Assembly (NCBI RefSeq): GCF_002272135.1 | Contig: NZ_NPBF01000032.1 | Coordinates: 62,001 to 126,000 of the forward strand | Direction: 5' to 3' | DNA length: 64,000 nt | Source: Virgibacillus sp. 7505 | Lineage (GTDB): Bacteria > Bacillota > Bacilli > Bacillales > Amphibacillaceae | Shown: one piece after another, positions 25,234 to 34,451 of the stretch | Layout of the letters: every line of letters begins with the position of its first letter | Numbering within the stretch: position 1 is the first letter of the stretch | Translations under genes and position numbers: made by a program | The notes under the pieces: generated by a model | Database searches by the model: none | Told to the model about the DNA's origin: nothing | The model's input: the letters and a program-made list of their open reading frames with translations, nothing else

Positions 25234-26649
25234 TCAGAAACCGTTTCGCTGTACGACTTGTTTCATCCATTCGCCGCTTTTCTTGATGGTGCGTTCCCCG
25301 TCTTTCTCCAGGTTAACCGACACAAAGCCATAGCGATTTTTATATGCATTCGTCCACGACCAATTATCCATGAACGTCCACAGATGATATCCCTTTACAT
25401 TTGCTCCTTCATTCAAAGCCTTGTGCACCCAGCGTAAATGATCCTTGATGAAATCGATTCGGTAGTCATCTTGAATGATTCCATCACTGTCGCGGAACTT
25501 CTCTTCCCCTTCAACTCCCATACCATTTTCAGAAATGAAACAAGGGATGTTCCCATAATTATCTCGCAGGTTGACAAGTATATCGTAGATTCCTTTTTCG
25601 TAGATCTCCCAGCCTCGATGCACATTCATCTTCCGGCCAGGCATCTCATAGGAATCGAAGAATCTGTCAGGCATGAACGGTGCATCTGGGTGGACACTAT
25701 TTTCCTTTGCCTTCACACGTCGCGGCTGGTAATAGTTCACTCCAAGCAAATCAACTGTATTCTCCCCGATGACTTGCAGATCCTCTTGCGTGTAATCTGG
25801 CAAATAGCCTTCCTGTCGGAGTATGTCTACCAGTTCCTCTGGAAATTCACCTTTAACGGATGGATCCAGGAAGGAGCGGTTAAAGAACGCATCGGCTATA
25901 CGTGAAGCTTTCAAATCTGCCGGATTGCTGCTTCGCGGATAGGATGGAGTAAGATTCAGAATGATGCCAATCTCCCCATCCTGTGCTTGTTCCCGGTACG
26001 CCTGAATGGCAAGGGAACTTGAGAGCTGCGTATGATAACCCACTTGCACAGCTCGCCTGAAATCTACGACATTCGGATAGTGGAAGTCATACAGATAACC
26101 ACCTTCTACCGGCACGATCGGCTCGTTATGCGTGAACCACTTTTTCACTTTATCGCCGAACAAACGGAAGCATACAGACGCATAATCTCTGTAAGCCTCG
26201 ACGACTTCTCTGCTTTCCCAGCCGCCTTTTTCCTGCAGTACCATCGGCATATCGAAATGGAACAAATTCACGAATGGCTCAATATCGTTATCCAGCAGTT
26301 CATCGATTACATTCTGATAAAACGCTGCTGCTTTTTCATTGACTGCTCCTGTCCCCTCCGGTATCAGCCTTGACCAGGAAATGGAGAATCGAAAAGAGTT
26401 ATGGCCAACCTGTTTCATTAAAGCGATGTCTTCTTTGTAACGGTAGTAGAATCCGGATGTATCGGCAGGGCCGATACCATTATGAAAACGATTCGGCTCC
26501 TGCTCATACCAATAATCCCAAATATTCGGCGTCTTCCCGTCAACATCCGCAGCACCTTCCATCTGAGGTGCCGATGAGGAGGAACCCCACCAAAAGTCCT
26601 CGGGGAATAGATAGTTTGCTTGGTCTTTCTTCTGTTCTGTCACTTCCAT
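25234..26649 (-). CDS. gmuD: GH1 phospho-beta-glycosidase GmuD
   Basis: This 471-residue GH1 enzyme has the acid/base Glu176 in FTHNEP and the nucleophile Glu374 in FISENG. The C-terminal loop DNWSWTNAYKNRYG has the Ser and Tyr of the 6-phospho-glycoside signature in place of the Glu found in plain beta-glucosidases. It should split the phosphorylated disaccharides imported by GmuABC. The ATG at 26649 is used, one base after the EIIC stop, with AAAGGAGA in front; upstream in-frame codons lie inside EIIC. In B. subtilis GmuD acts on glucomannan oligosaccharides. Confidence 0.88.
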   Translation of the reverse strand: MEVTEQKKDQANYLFPEDFWWGSSSSAPQMEGAADVDGKTPNIWDYWYEQEPNRFHNGIGPADTSGFYYRYKEDIALMKQVGHNSFRFSISWSRLIPEGTGAVNEKAAAFYQNVIDELLDNDIEPFVNLFHFDMPMVLQEKGGWESREVVEAYRDYASVCFRLFGDKVKKWFTHNEPIVPVEGGYLYDFHYPNVVDFRRAVQVGYHTQLSSSLAIQAYREQAQDGEIGIILNLTPSYPRSSNPADLKASRIADAFFNRSFLDPSVKGEFPEELVDILRQEGYLPDYTQEDLQVIGENTVDLLGVNYYQPRRVKAKENSVHPDAPFMPDRFFDSYEMPGRKMNVHRGWEIYEKGIYDILVNLRDNYGNIPCFISENGMGVEGEEKFRDSDGIIQDDYRIDFIKDHLRWVHKALNEGANVKGYHLWTFMDNWSWTNAYKNRYGFVSVNLEKDGERTIKKSGEWMKQVVQRNGF

Positions 26650-26650
26650 A

Positions 26651-27979
26651 TCAAATCTTCTCCTTTGGTACTTGCATATCCGATTTTGCATTTTTCTGTT
26701 CCGCTTCTCTTTCCTGCTTTATATTCATCCGGTCGATAAATTTGAGGAATGGGAACCAAATGGCGAATACGATCAAAACGTTAACGAGCTGCAGCAGAGA
26801 TCCGGCAATTGAGTTGGTTGCCAGGAATCCGCTAATGAAAATCGGAACGGTCCACGGTATCGTTACCCCCGTCGGCGGCGGCACGAGACCAATCGCCATC
26901 GCTATATAACTGACCACCGTTACAACCATCGGTGCAATGATCCATGGCAGCAAAATCAGCGGGTTCATAACAATCGGCAAGCCGAAAATGACTGGTTCGT
27001 TGACATTGAAAATACCCGGCCCTATCCCAAGTTTTCCGACCTGCTTCATTTGCTTGCTCCGCATGAACAGGAGTATTGCCGCCAGTACGGCAAGCGTCAT
27101 CCCTGTCCCGCCTGCACCGACAAGATAGACTTCGATGAACTGTTTATTGATGATATGCGGTACTTCACCACCAGCTGTATAAACTTGCAGATTTTCCAAA
27201 GACAATGTATTCCAGATTGGATCCATGACCGAGTTGATGATGATCTGTCCATGTAACCCGAAGAACCAAAGGATTTGGATGAAGAACACGGCAATCAAGG
27301 TAGCCGTAAGCCCTCCGCCAAGTCCGACGAGCGGTGCCTGCACCGTGTTGAAGATGACATCATGCAAATTCGTATTGAAGCCTTGCGTCACAATGATATT
27401 AAGTACTAAAAATACCGACAGCGTGACAACCGCAGGAATGAGGGCAGCGAATGATTGCGATACTGCTGGCGGCACACCTGCCGGCATCCTGATGACAATT
27501 TTCTTCTGTGTAATGAATCGATAAATTTCCCCGGAAACAAACGCGACGATCATACCGAGGAACATACCCTTTGCTCCAAGACGGTCGACAGCAAGTACAT
27601 TACTCACCACTTCCCCGCTCTCTGTCGACACAACGAATGGTGTCAGCAGCAGGAATGCGGTCAATGCTACAGCCCCGCCGAAAATGGCTTCCACTCCATA
27701 GCTTTTCGCCAAATAATACCCGATACCAAAGACGACGAAGACAGACGCGATATTCATTGTGGCATTCGGTGCTGGTCCGAGCGACTCTTGGATACCAGCG
27801 AGCAGCGATTCACTCATTACATTGTCCAAAAATGGCAAGTTTGCCAAAACGACCATGATAGAACCGAAAATCGTCAATGGGAACGCCAGCATGAAGGCGT
27901 CCCGCAGCACACCAAGATAGCGATTGTTATTCAGCTTACCGGCAATCGGAATCAAAAACTTACTAAACTTATCGAACAT
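26651..27979 (-). CDS. gmuC: PTS cellobiose/glucomannan-family EIIC, GmuC type
   Basis: This 442-residue EIIC of the Lac/Cel family has about ten helices. The conserved block GPGIFNVNEPVIFGLPIVMNPLILLPW sits near residue 320. It imports the disaccharide or oligosaccharide, which is phosphorylated on entry by GmuA/GmuB. The C-terminus is charged (KQEREAEQKNAKSDMQ). It follows the EIIA gene by 15 bases. It is clearly related to, but distinct from, the LicC-type permease at 2870. Confidence 0.9.
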   Translation of the reverse strand: MFDKFSKFLIPIAGKLNNNRYLGVLRDAFMLAFPLTIFGSIMVVLANLPFLDNVMSESLLAGIQESLGPAPNATMNIASVFVVFGIGYYLAKSYGVEAIFGGAVALTAFLLLTPFVVSTESGEVVSNVLAVDRLGAKGMFLGMIVAFVSGEIYRFITQKKIVIRMPAGVPPAVSQSFAALIPAVVTLSVFLVLNIIVTQGFNTNLHDVIFNTVQAPLVGLGGGLTATLIAVFFIQILWFFGLHGQIIINSVMDPIWNTLSLENLQVYTAGGEVPHIINKQFIEVYLVGAGGTGMTLAVLAAILLFMRSKQMKQVGKLGIGPGIFNVNEPVIFGLPIVMNPLILLPWIIAPMVVTVVSYIAMAIGLVPPPTGVTIPWTVPIFISGFLATNSIAGSLLQLVNVLIVFAIWFPFLKFIDRMNIKQEREAEQKNAKSDMQVPKEKI

Positions 27980-27994
27980 TGCCTGCTTCCTCCT

Positions 27995-28330
27995 TTAGCT
28001 CTTCAGCTCTTGGAAAATTGGTATCATTTCTTTGACCATTTCTTTCATCGTCAATGTAGACATAAAATGGTCCTCTGCATGAAGGAACAAAAGAGAAAGT
28101 TCCTGCCGCTGCTGGCCTGCTGCTTCCTGCTGCACCAGCTGGAAATGGACCTTGTGTACAAGTGACAGATCATCTTCTGCATCTGCCAGCATTTCATTAA
28201 CTTTCTCTATATCACCCTCACGATAAAGCCGAAGTGCTTGCAGTACTTTACTTCTGGCATTACCGCTATGCAGGATCATCTGAAAACAAATCTGCTCCTC
28301 GGTCAGCTCTTCTAATTTCAGCTCACTCAT
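27995..28330 (-). CDS. gmuA: PTS EIIA, GmuA type
   Basis: This 111-residue EIIA of the Lac/Cel family has the phosphorylated His in LLFLHAEDHFMSTLTM (about residue 77). It forms the phosphate relay with GmuB and GmuC. The start overlaps the end of gmuB by four bases. The N-terminus is longer by about six residues than that of the lic EIIA. Confidence 0.9.
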   Translation of the reverse strand: MSELKLEELTEEQICFQMILHSGNARSKVLQALRLYREGDIEKVNEMLADAEDDLSLVHKVHFQLVQQEAAGQQRQELSLLFLHAEDHFMSTLTMKEMVKEMIPIFQELKS

Positions 28331-28641
28331 GATGTTGCTCCAATCAGACCAAGCGCCTGTTTATACGCTTTCTCTCCATCAGCCATCCCATATGCCATCA
28401 TGTCGATTACGTCAACTTGGATGCCATATTTCTGCGCTTCAGCCGCGAGTTCCCCTTTGAGAAAGCTCATTTGCGGACCGATTAGTACAACATCTGCCTC
28501 TGCCATATCTTTTTTTGCCTGATCCTGACCGACTGCCCAAATCTTTGCTTCTTCTCCTATGGAATCTGCAAACGCTTGCATCTTGGTGACCAAAAGACTC
28601 GTGCTCATACCGGAACTGCATGCTAAAAGGATTCTGTTCAT
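28327..28641 (-). CDS. gmuB: PTS EIIB, GmuB type
   Basis: This 104-residue EIIB of the Lac/Cel family has Cys8 in [18 protein letters not shown] as the phosphorylation site. It is the first gene of the gmu operon. GAGGAGTG lies nine bases upstream of the ATG at 28641. The leader holds a cre site and a HutC-type palindrome. Confidence 0.91.
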   Translation of the reverse strand: MNRILLACSSGMSTSLLVTKMQAFADSIGEEAKIWAVGQDQAKKDMAEADVVLIGPQMSFLKGELAAEAQKYGIQVDVIDMMAYGMADGEKAYKQALGLIGATS

Positions 28642-28664
28642 TTGATAACACTCCTCGGATTTAT

Positions 28665-28678
28665 TAAAAGCGCTTTCA
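28665..28678. promoter_or_regulatory. cre-like site before gmu operon
   Basis: On the minus strand TGAAAGCGCTTTTA matches TGAAARCGYTTNCW except for T in place of C at position 13. It lies 24 bases upstream of gmuB, suggesting CcpA repression. Confidence 0.68.
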
Positions 28679-28705
28679 TTTGTATTATATAACTAATTTT
28701 CTATT

Positions 28706-28715
28706 TGTCTAGACA
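28706..28715. promoter_or_regulatory. HutC-type operator, candidate GmuR site
   Basis: TGTCTAGACA is a perfect palindrome containing GTCTAGAC, which fits the GTMTAKAC pattern of HutC-subfamily GntR regulators. A degenerate second copy (GTTTAGTC at 28729) and a third half (GACTAAATGTT at 28750) follow. Confidence 0.6.
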
Positions 28716-28929
28716 TTTAATGATAAATGTTTAGTCTTTTATTACACTGACTAAATGTTAGGCAATAGTAATAGGCTTTCATTGCCTTAATATGTTAAAC
28801 TAGCTTTATCTTTTTAGGGACGGTATAGCTGCTTTTGAATCAGTTGAAAGTAGTTTTCTTATAATCGCAGTCTATTAACACCACCCCCTTAACCGTCCAG
28901 CATATTATGACTAATAGGAGTATTGGTAT

Positions 28930-29991
28930 ATGGCTGTTATTGAAAGCACGGAACAATTTATCACCCATCTACACACATGGCATAAAACAATCAAAACACG
29001 CGACCGGACTTTGTCGGCTAAACTGCGCGAAGAAGCATATACAGCTTTGCATGAAGGTGAATTCGCGGACGAACTATGGGATCGTTTTTTGCTGCTCGAT
29101 GCACGGTTTGATTTTCTGAAAGGCGATACGGATCTTTGCGAGGAAAAACTGCAGCGGTTGAACCCGGATGAGTTGAACGATTATCAGTCTTTTTTCTACT
29201 ATAGTTTTTTGGCAATCGTGAAGTATAGCAGAAAAGAATACTTTACAGCTATCGATTTATTGGAAAAAGCAGAGTTATATATGCACGCAGTTGAGGATGA
29301 AGAAGAGCATGCCGGCTTGCATTATAACAAGGCGATGCAATTCTATTATTTAGACATCAATGCCTTGTCCAGTTTTCATTTGGAAAAGGCAATAGCTATC
29401 TATTCGGCATATCCGCAATATGAACTGAAGGTTGCAAATTGCAAATCCCTCCAAGGACTGAATCAAATCGATCTGCGGGAATTCGATAAGGCAGAAAGCA
29501 ATCTCCTCGAAGCCCTCTCCATTGCCGAAAAACTCGGACAGGAAGATATGGTTGTTGCATGCGGATTTAACATCGGTCTCATGTACCACAAACAAAATGC
29601 AGATGAGAAAGGCATCCCGTATCTGCTGCAGGCTGTTACGCACTCGGAACATCCCTTGTACATACAGGCACTATTCACGCTGACTCGTTCCCTTTACATT
29701 TTAGGAAAAGCCGATCAAGCGGAGACCTATTACAAAATCGGCATGCGTGTATGCGAAGAAAAGGGAAACCTGGAATATCGCTGGCAGTTCGCTATTCTTT
29801 GGGCGAAATATGTGGAGCGTGACACAATGGATTATGTGTACGATTCAGCGATCACTTATTTTAAGGAAAACGGTCTGTTCTACTTGATGCGCAGCTATGC
29901 CCGCGATTATTCACAATTCTTATGGGAAGCACAGCAAATCGAACAATTCCATTATTATCACAAACTTGCATTGTCGAATGACTTCCAATGA
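28930..29991 (+). CDS. Rap-family tetratricopeptide protein
   Basis: This 353-residue all-helical protein has the Rap layout: an N-terminal three-helix region (about 1-75) followed by about six TPR-like helical pairs (YYSFLAIVKYSRKEYFTAIDLLEKAE; HYNKAMQFYYLDINALSSFHLEKAI; GLNQIDLREFDKAESNLLEALSIAEKL; FNIGLMYHKQNADEKGIPYLLQAV; LTRSLYILGKADQAETYYKIGM). Rap proteins remove phosphate from Spo0F or block ComA and are switched off by Phr peptides. No phr gene follows: a terminator starts right after the stop. Start ATG with AGGAG nine bases upstream. Exact target unknown. Confidence 0.83.
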   Translation: MAVIESTEQFITHLHTWHKTIKTRDRTLSAKLREEAYTALHEGEFADELWDRFLLLDARFDFLKGDTDLCEEKLQRLNPDELNDYQSFFYYSFLAIVKYSRKEYFTAIDLLEKAELYMHAVEDEEEHAGLHYNKAMQFYYLDINALSSFHLEKAIAIYSAYPQYELKVANCKSLQGLNQIDLREFDKAESNLLEALSIAEKLGQEDMVVACGFNIGLMYHKQNADEKGIPYLLQAVTHSEHPLYIQALFTLTRSLYILGKADQAETYYKIGMRVCEEKGNLEYRWQFAILWAKYVERDTMDYVYDSAITYFKENGLFYLMRSYARDYSQFLWEAQQIEQFHYYHKLALSNDFQ

Positions 29992-30021
29992 AAAACGGCT
30001 CATCTGATGATGAGCCGTTTT
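29992..30021 (+). terminator. Terminator of rap gene
   Basis: A 12-bp perfect stem AAAACGGCTCAT/ATGAGCCGTTTT with a 6-base loop begins directly at the stop codon and ends in a T run. Confidence 0.92.
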
Positions 30022-30084
30022 TCTATTTTTAAATTAGCCTTCAGACAAAATAGCATATTATCTTTAACTTAAAATCCTCTCTTT

Positions 30085-30939
30085 TTAAGAAGCCCAATGA
30101 GAGGGCTGGATTATGTGTGAAGGAAGCTGCGTCTGATTATTACCCTGTGCCGAATTTATCTGCATCTGTGTCAAGAATATACTAGTAGACAGATTGGCGC
30201 CTTCCAGATTTGCATCCCGCAAATCCGCTCCGATAAAATCGACAGCCCTTAAATCGGCATCCTTCAGGTCCGCTGCAATCAGATAGGCTCCTCGAAAGTC
30301 AGCTGCTCTAAGGTCTTTTCCTTTTGCACTTTTCCCTATCCAATCTGCACCTCTATAGTTCAGTTTCCGTTTGGCAGGAATGGAATTCGTTATTGTATGT
30401 CGGATGTGACTGCTTGTCTTGGAAAGTAACTTATTCACAGGTTTGCGCAGCTCCATTATATCCAAAGTCTGTAAGTTGTCGGCATCAAGAATTGTTAAGC
30501 TTTCTAAATCCTTTAGCTGAAGTGTAAGTTTTTTATGTAGGTCCTGCGGCAGTCGATAAGACATTGCCTCTGTAACATAAGCCAGCATCTCGTACAGCTG
30601 TACCATCACCGGAAATACAGAGAACATCTTATTGGCTGTTTCCTTGCTTTCTCTCCAATCCTGTCCATTGAATGTGACTTGGGAGACTTGTTGACCCGCA
30701 CCGAAACAATCAAATACGGTACATCCCTTAAACCCCTTCCCCCTTAGTTCACTATGGATCTGACACCGAAAATCAGATTGCAGGTTAGGACATAGTACTC
30801 CTGCAGGTTTATCAATGGCAAAGTCGCTGGATGCTGCAATATGAAGCGCTGTACAGCACAAGCCAAAACAGTTGGCACAATCTGCCCGCATACTCTTCCT
30901 ATACTCCTCGGCAGCGAAGTTATCAATCTGATAAGACAT
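30085..30939 (-). CDS. Pentapeptide-repeat protein with Cys-rich N-terminus
   Basis: This 284-residue protein begins with a cysteine cluster (CANCFGLCC, then LCPNL, RCQIH, GCTVFDCFG), a spacing typical of YkgJ-like metal sites. The centre is helical. The C-terminal 90 residues hold pentapeptide repeats of the A(D/N)LxX type (AADFRGAYLIAADLKDADLR, then AVDFIGADLRDANLEGANLS) that form a right-handed quadrilateral helix. ATG at 30939 is used, with AGGA nine bases upstream; the ATG at 30945 is too close. Such proteins with the Cys front are common in Bacilli, without a known role; some pentapeptide proteins protect gyrase, but there is no reason to assume that here. Confidence 0.8.
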   Translation of the reverse strand: MSYQIDNFAAEEYRKSMRADCANCFGLCCTALHIAASSDFAIDKPAGVLCPNLQSDFRCQIHSELRGKGFKGCTVFDCFGAGQQVSQVTFNGQDWRESKETANKMFSVFPVMVQLYEMLAYVTEAMSYRLPQDLHKKLTLQLKDLESLTILDADNLQTLDIMELRKPVNKLLSKTSSHIRHTITNSIPAKRKLNYRGADWIGKSAKGKDLRAADFRGAYLIAADLKDADLRAVDFIGADLRDANLEGANLSTSIFLTQMQINSAQGNNQTQLPSHIIQPSHWAS

Positions 30940-30974
30940 TAGCATTCTTCCTTATAGTGTAGTTTTTTACTTTC

Positions 30975-32192
30975 CTACTTTCCCCTAGTCATCAAATCCA
31001 ACAGCAGCTGAAATCTCTGCAGTACATCCGTCAAATCAAGCTCCAGCGCTTCGTTGATCTGATTAATCCGGTAATTCACCGTATTCGGATGGACAAAAAG
31101 TGCTGCTGCAGTCGGTTTGATTTTGCAGTTGTGAAGCAAATACATTTCAAGGGTTTTCAGGAGTTCTTTCTTATCGTTCGGATCGAGCTTTTGGATCTTT
31201 TTCAGATGTTCGCTTTCATAGCCAAGTTCCTCATTCTTGTCAGCAATAGCCTGAAGATAGCGCCACACGTGTAAATCCTTGTAATAAAGAGATAAAGGGC
31301 GATGGGTCAGAATGCCGGCATGGATGACCTCTTTTGCTTGATTCGCACTTTTCAGCAAGTCGAAAGGATGTTGATAAATACCTCCAACACCACTCATCAC
31401 AGCTGCGTCTTTATCCTTCACATAATCACGGATTCGCTGGATGACTTCCTTGGCTAATGCCTCAATTGGCGCATCTGCTCGCTTTCCTCCTAATACGATG
31501 AGCAGGATATCTTCTTGTATGAGAACATGATGCAATTTATCTTCAAGCTGCAAGGAAGTTTGAGCAACCTGCTGCAAATCAGAAAGAAGCGCTTCATCCT
31601 TTGCTGTCAGCTGTACAGCCGCAACAGCAAAATGTTCCGGCAGCTTCACACCGAATTCCTTTGCTCCCCATTCCAAATCTGAAGCTGATTTATATACCCT
31701 ATTAAAAATATTCTGATAAAATTGATCCTCTTTTTCCTCTTGCTTCAGCTTCGACTTCTGTATGTCATAAATGAGCCTGCCGATATGGAAGGAAATATCA
31801 TATAAAAAGTCGATCCCTTCAACAGGGAGCGGTTCCTCCATCTGCTGAATCCAGATAAAGCCCATAATACGGCCTTCATGCTTTGCACTTACAACAATTC
31901 TCGTATTCAAGCCTATTTCCGGCATTGCTTCTACTACAAAAGGACGCTCATATGTTTTCAGCTTATTTACGACACCTGCTTCAATAAACTTTTCATAGAT
32001 TGGCAGCGTCCACTTCTTTGTGAAAATCGTTTGCTGGTTCGCTTCATCAAAATGTTGGATGTAATGCGAATTATACGCAAGTAATGTATAATCGGCACTC
32101 TCGACAATCACTGGCCGTTCCAGCTCGAAGCTAAGCAAATCGATGACAGCATCCAAGTCATTGATGGATAATACACGATCGAATAACTCCAT
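30975..32192 (-). CDS. PucR/CdaR-family transcriptional regulator
   Basis: This 405-residue regulator has an N-terminal sensor part (about 1-150, GAF-like: IVVSAKHEGRIMGFIWI), a central GGDEF-like/CdaR region (about 170-290: VAAVQLTAK, GVGGIYQHPFDLLKSANQAKEVIHAG) and a C-terminal PucR helix-turn-helix (about 345-402: LLKTLEMYLLHNCKIKPTAAALFVHPNTVNYRINQINEAL). This family includes B. subtilis PucR, PutR and AdeR. PutR drives proline use, and put genes lie 8-10 kb away, so PutR is one candidate identity. It stands alone between the pentapeptide gene and the divergent chemoreceptor. Confidence 0.85.
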   Translation of the reverse strand: MELFDRVLSINDLDAVIDLLSFELERPVIVESADYTLLAYNSHYIQHFDEANQQTIFTKKWTLPIYEKFIEAGVVNKLKTYERPFVVEAMPEIGLNTRIVVSAKHEGRIMGFIWIQQMEEPLPVEGIDFLYDISFHIGRLIYDIQKSKLKQEEKEDQFYQNIFNRVYKSASDLEWGAKEFGVKLPEHFAVAAVQLTAKDEALLSDLQQVAQTSLQLEDKLHHVLIQEDILLIVLGGKRADAPIEALAKEVIQRIRDYVKDKDAAVMSGVGGIYQHPFDLLKSANQAKEVIHAGILTHRPLSLYYKDLHVWRYLQAIADKNEELGYESEHLKKIQKLDPNDKKELLKTLEMYLLHNCKIKPTAAALFVHPNTVNYRINQINEALELDLTDVLQRFQLLLDLMTRGK

Positions 32193-32337
32193 AGCTCATA
32201 CCCCTAAGCATTTTCTTTTATCATACTCCAGCAGGAGGGCTTTGCCTAGATACTTCCTTTTTTTCTATAAAAACCAAAAATATTGATAAAATCTAACTGA
32301 GTATTAGTTCTCTTTAATTATTTATATTTTAAAAAAC

Positions 32338-32364
32338 TACATAATTCTATTTACCTACCGATAA
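32338..32364 (+). promoter_or_regulatory. Sigma-D-type promoter of chemoreceptor gene
   Basis: TACA-N15-ACCGATAA differs by one base in each element from the sigma-D consensus TAAA-N15-GCCGATAA. It lies 45 bases upstream of the ATG at 32409, as expected for a motility-regulated gene. Confidence 0.62.
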
Positions 32365-32408
32365 ATAGATGTAGCCGTAATATAAGCAGAGAGAGGGACA
32401 AAATAAAT

Positions 32409-34415
32409 ATGGAAGAAAACAAAAAAAGAGGTAATTTCTTTAGTAGGAAGATTTTACGCAAAATACTTTATCCTATTCTTGCAATGTTTGTCATTTCAGG
32501 AGTAGTAACAGCCTATTTCGGCTATGAATTCAGCCGTAACATGGTGCTTGAAAACCAAACCAATCAAATGGAAGATCAAACAGTTGTTCAGCTGAACAGC
32601 ATCTACGATCTATTCCTCGACAATATCGAGTCTACATTGGGAAGTATCAGCAGAACCCAATCATTGCAGGAAGATGATATGGACCGACTAGCTGTAACGA
32701 TGGAAAGCTATACAAAAGACAACCCAAATATTAGCACCATTTTCTACCAGCCGATTGACGGTGACATGGTAGCCTATCCGCAAGCCAATTTACCAGATGA
32801 CTTTGATCCAACTACACGGCCATGGTATCAGCTTGGTTTAGAGCTGGAAGAGCGCGCTGGTTATACAGATCCATACATGTCAGCCGATTCAAGTGAACCT
32901 GTGGTTGATGCGGTAAAGCCGATCTTTGACAATGACAATCAGTTAAAAGGGATGGTTGTCGTCGAATTCAAGCTTTCTCGTCTAAAGGAGCTGACAGAGC
33001 AGGTTAAAGTTGGGGAAACAGGATTTGCTGCGGTATTCGACGGTACAGGACATTTCCTATCCCATCCGGATGCTGAAAAACTAGGCACTGATGCAACGAA
33101 AGAAGAATTCTGGAAGAAAATGCAGACCATGGGCCGAGGCGGTGTCGTCAATTACGAATTTGAAGGCCAGGATCGTGTACTTGCATTTACAACGAATGAT
33201 AGAACAGGTTGGACAATTTCAGCCATTGTTCCAAAACATGAATTCAGTGACTTAGCGTCAGGGATTATTCTTCCTCTGGTCATCACTGTATTGATTGTTT
33301 TAGCCATTGCATTAATTGTTACCTTCTTCGTCGTGAACTCTGTTGTACGGCCAATCAAACAACTACGTGATAAAATGAAACAAGTAGAAGATGGCGATTT
33401 GACTGTTAAAATGAACAACCAATCAGCCGATGAAATTGGTGATCTATCTCACAGCTTCAATAATATGATCGGGAACATCCATGGCATGATGCAGCATAAC
33501 ACTGCTATCTCGGCAAATGTCCAGTCCGCATCGCAGGCACTGGCAGCTAATGCAGAAGAGAATGCTGCGACTTCCGCAGAAGTAGCGGCAACGATGGAAG
33601 AGATTTCTGCTGGAACAACAAGTCTTGCTGAAATCATGGAGCGTAATACTGTTGCGACAGAAGCATTATCAGAGAATATCAAACTAGTAAATGCACACAA
33701 CCAGCAAGTATACGAAGAAGCACTGGAAATGACGGAATCCGCTAAAGTCGGTGGTTCCCAGATGCAGCAATTGATTGAGCAATCAAAAGATGCTATCGAA
33801 GCTACGGGCAAGATCGAACACGCAGTACAGAACCTGCAGCAAAAATCCGCTAATATCAGCGGGATCGTGAATACAATCACAGATATTGCCGGGCAGACGA
33901 ACCTGCTGGCGCTGAATGCCGCTATTGAAGCAGCGCGTGCAGGAGAAAGCGGCAAAGGCTTTGCTGTTGTAGCAGATGAAGTGCGCAAGCTGGCAGAACA
34001 GACAGAATACGCACTTCGCGATATCGGTTCCATCGTGCAGGAAATTCAAACTGAAACGGCTGAAACAGCAGCCTTCGCTTCGAAGACTGGCGACGTTGTC
34101 CGCGGTCAAGAAGCAGCGGTAAATAATACAAAAGAAATCTTCATTCAAATCCAGCAAGCAATTGCGCATAATATGGAATTGACTGCACGGACGAAGGAAG
34201 AAATGAAACTCATGATGGAAAGAGAAGCTACCCTGGCAACCAATACTGGTGAAATTGCAGCAATCAGTCAGCAGACAGCAGCCGGTACAGAAGAAATTAC
34301 GGCATCTGTAGCCGACCAAACTCATTCCATGGATCAATTGAAAGAGCTGGCAGAAAAGCTCGAGCAAGATGCCAATACCTTACAAGAGCAGCTTCAGCAA
34401 TTCAAATTAGATTAA
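32409..34415 (+). CDS. Methyl-accepting chemotaxis protein, dCache sensor
   Basis: This 668-residue chemoreceptor has TM1 (about 17-38), an extracellular dCache domain (about 40-280), TM2 (about 285-312), HAMP (about 313-367, ending in [13 protein letters not shown]) and a signalling domain (about 400-668). The hairpin tip contains [23 protein letters not shown], then [19 protein letters not shown], the diagnostic sequence. The dCache has [11 protein letters not shown] and YTDPY, the amino-acid sensor pattern, but the second-strand acidic residue is Glu (VVVEFKLS) where Asp is common. It should steer cells through CheA/CheW. Ends in a strong terminator. Confidence 0.92.
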   Translation: MEENKKRGNFFSRKILRKILYPILAMFVISGVVTAYFGYEFSRNMVLENQTNQMEDQTVVQLNSIYDLFLDNIESTLGSISRTQSLQEDDMDRLAVTMESYTKDNPNISTIFYQPIDGDMVAYPQANLPDDFDPTTRPWYQLGLELEERAGYTDPYMSADSSEPVVDAVKPIFDNDNQLKGMVVVEFKLSRLKELTEQVKVGETGFAAVFDGTGHFLSHPDAEKLGTDATKEEFWKKMQTMGRGGVVNYEFEGQDRVLAFTTNDRTGWTISAIVPKHEFSDLASGIILPLVITVLIVLAIALIVTFFVVNSVVRPIKQLRDKMKQVEDGDLTVKMNNQSADEIGDLSHSFNNMIGNIHGMMQHNTAISANVQSASQALAANAEENAATSAEVAATMEEISAGTTSLAEIMERNTVATEALSENIKLVNAHNQQVYEEALEMTESAKVGGSQMQQLIEQSKDAIEATGKIEHAVQNLQQKSANISGIVNTITDIAGQTNLLALNAAIEAARAGESGKGFAVVADEVRKLAEQTEYALRDIGSIVQEIQTETAETAAFASKTGDVVRGQEAAVNNTKEIFIQIQQAIAHNMELTARTKEEMKLMMEREATLATNTGEIAAISQQTAAGTEEITASVADQTHSMDQLKELAEKLEQDANTLQEQLQQFKLD

Positions 34416-34417
34416 CA

Positions 34418-34449
34418 AAAACCCGCTTTCCAGCAGGAAAGCGGGTTTT
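34418..34449. terminator. Bidirectional terminator
   Basis: A 13-bp perfect stem AAAACCCGCTTTC/GAAAGCGGGTTTT with loop CAGCAG has T runs on both strands. It serves the chemoreceptor gene and the convergent COG0523 gene. Confidence 0.93.
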
Positions 34450-34451
34450 TT

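Noticed and set aside
27455-28165. 236-codon plus-strand frame opposite gmuC and gmuA
   Set aside because: Shadow frame rich in His, Gln and Cys, with no family motif and opposite well-supported PTS genes.
33449-34367. Long minus-strand frames within the chemoreceptor gene
   Set aside because: Antisense shadows of the repetitive helical signalling domain.
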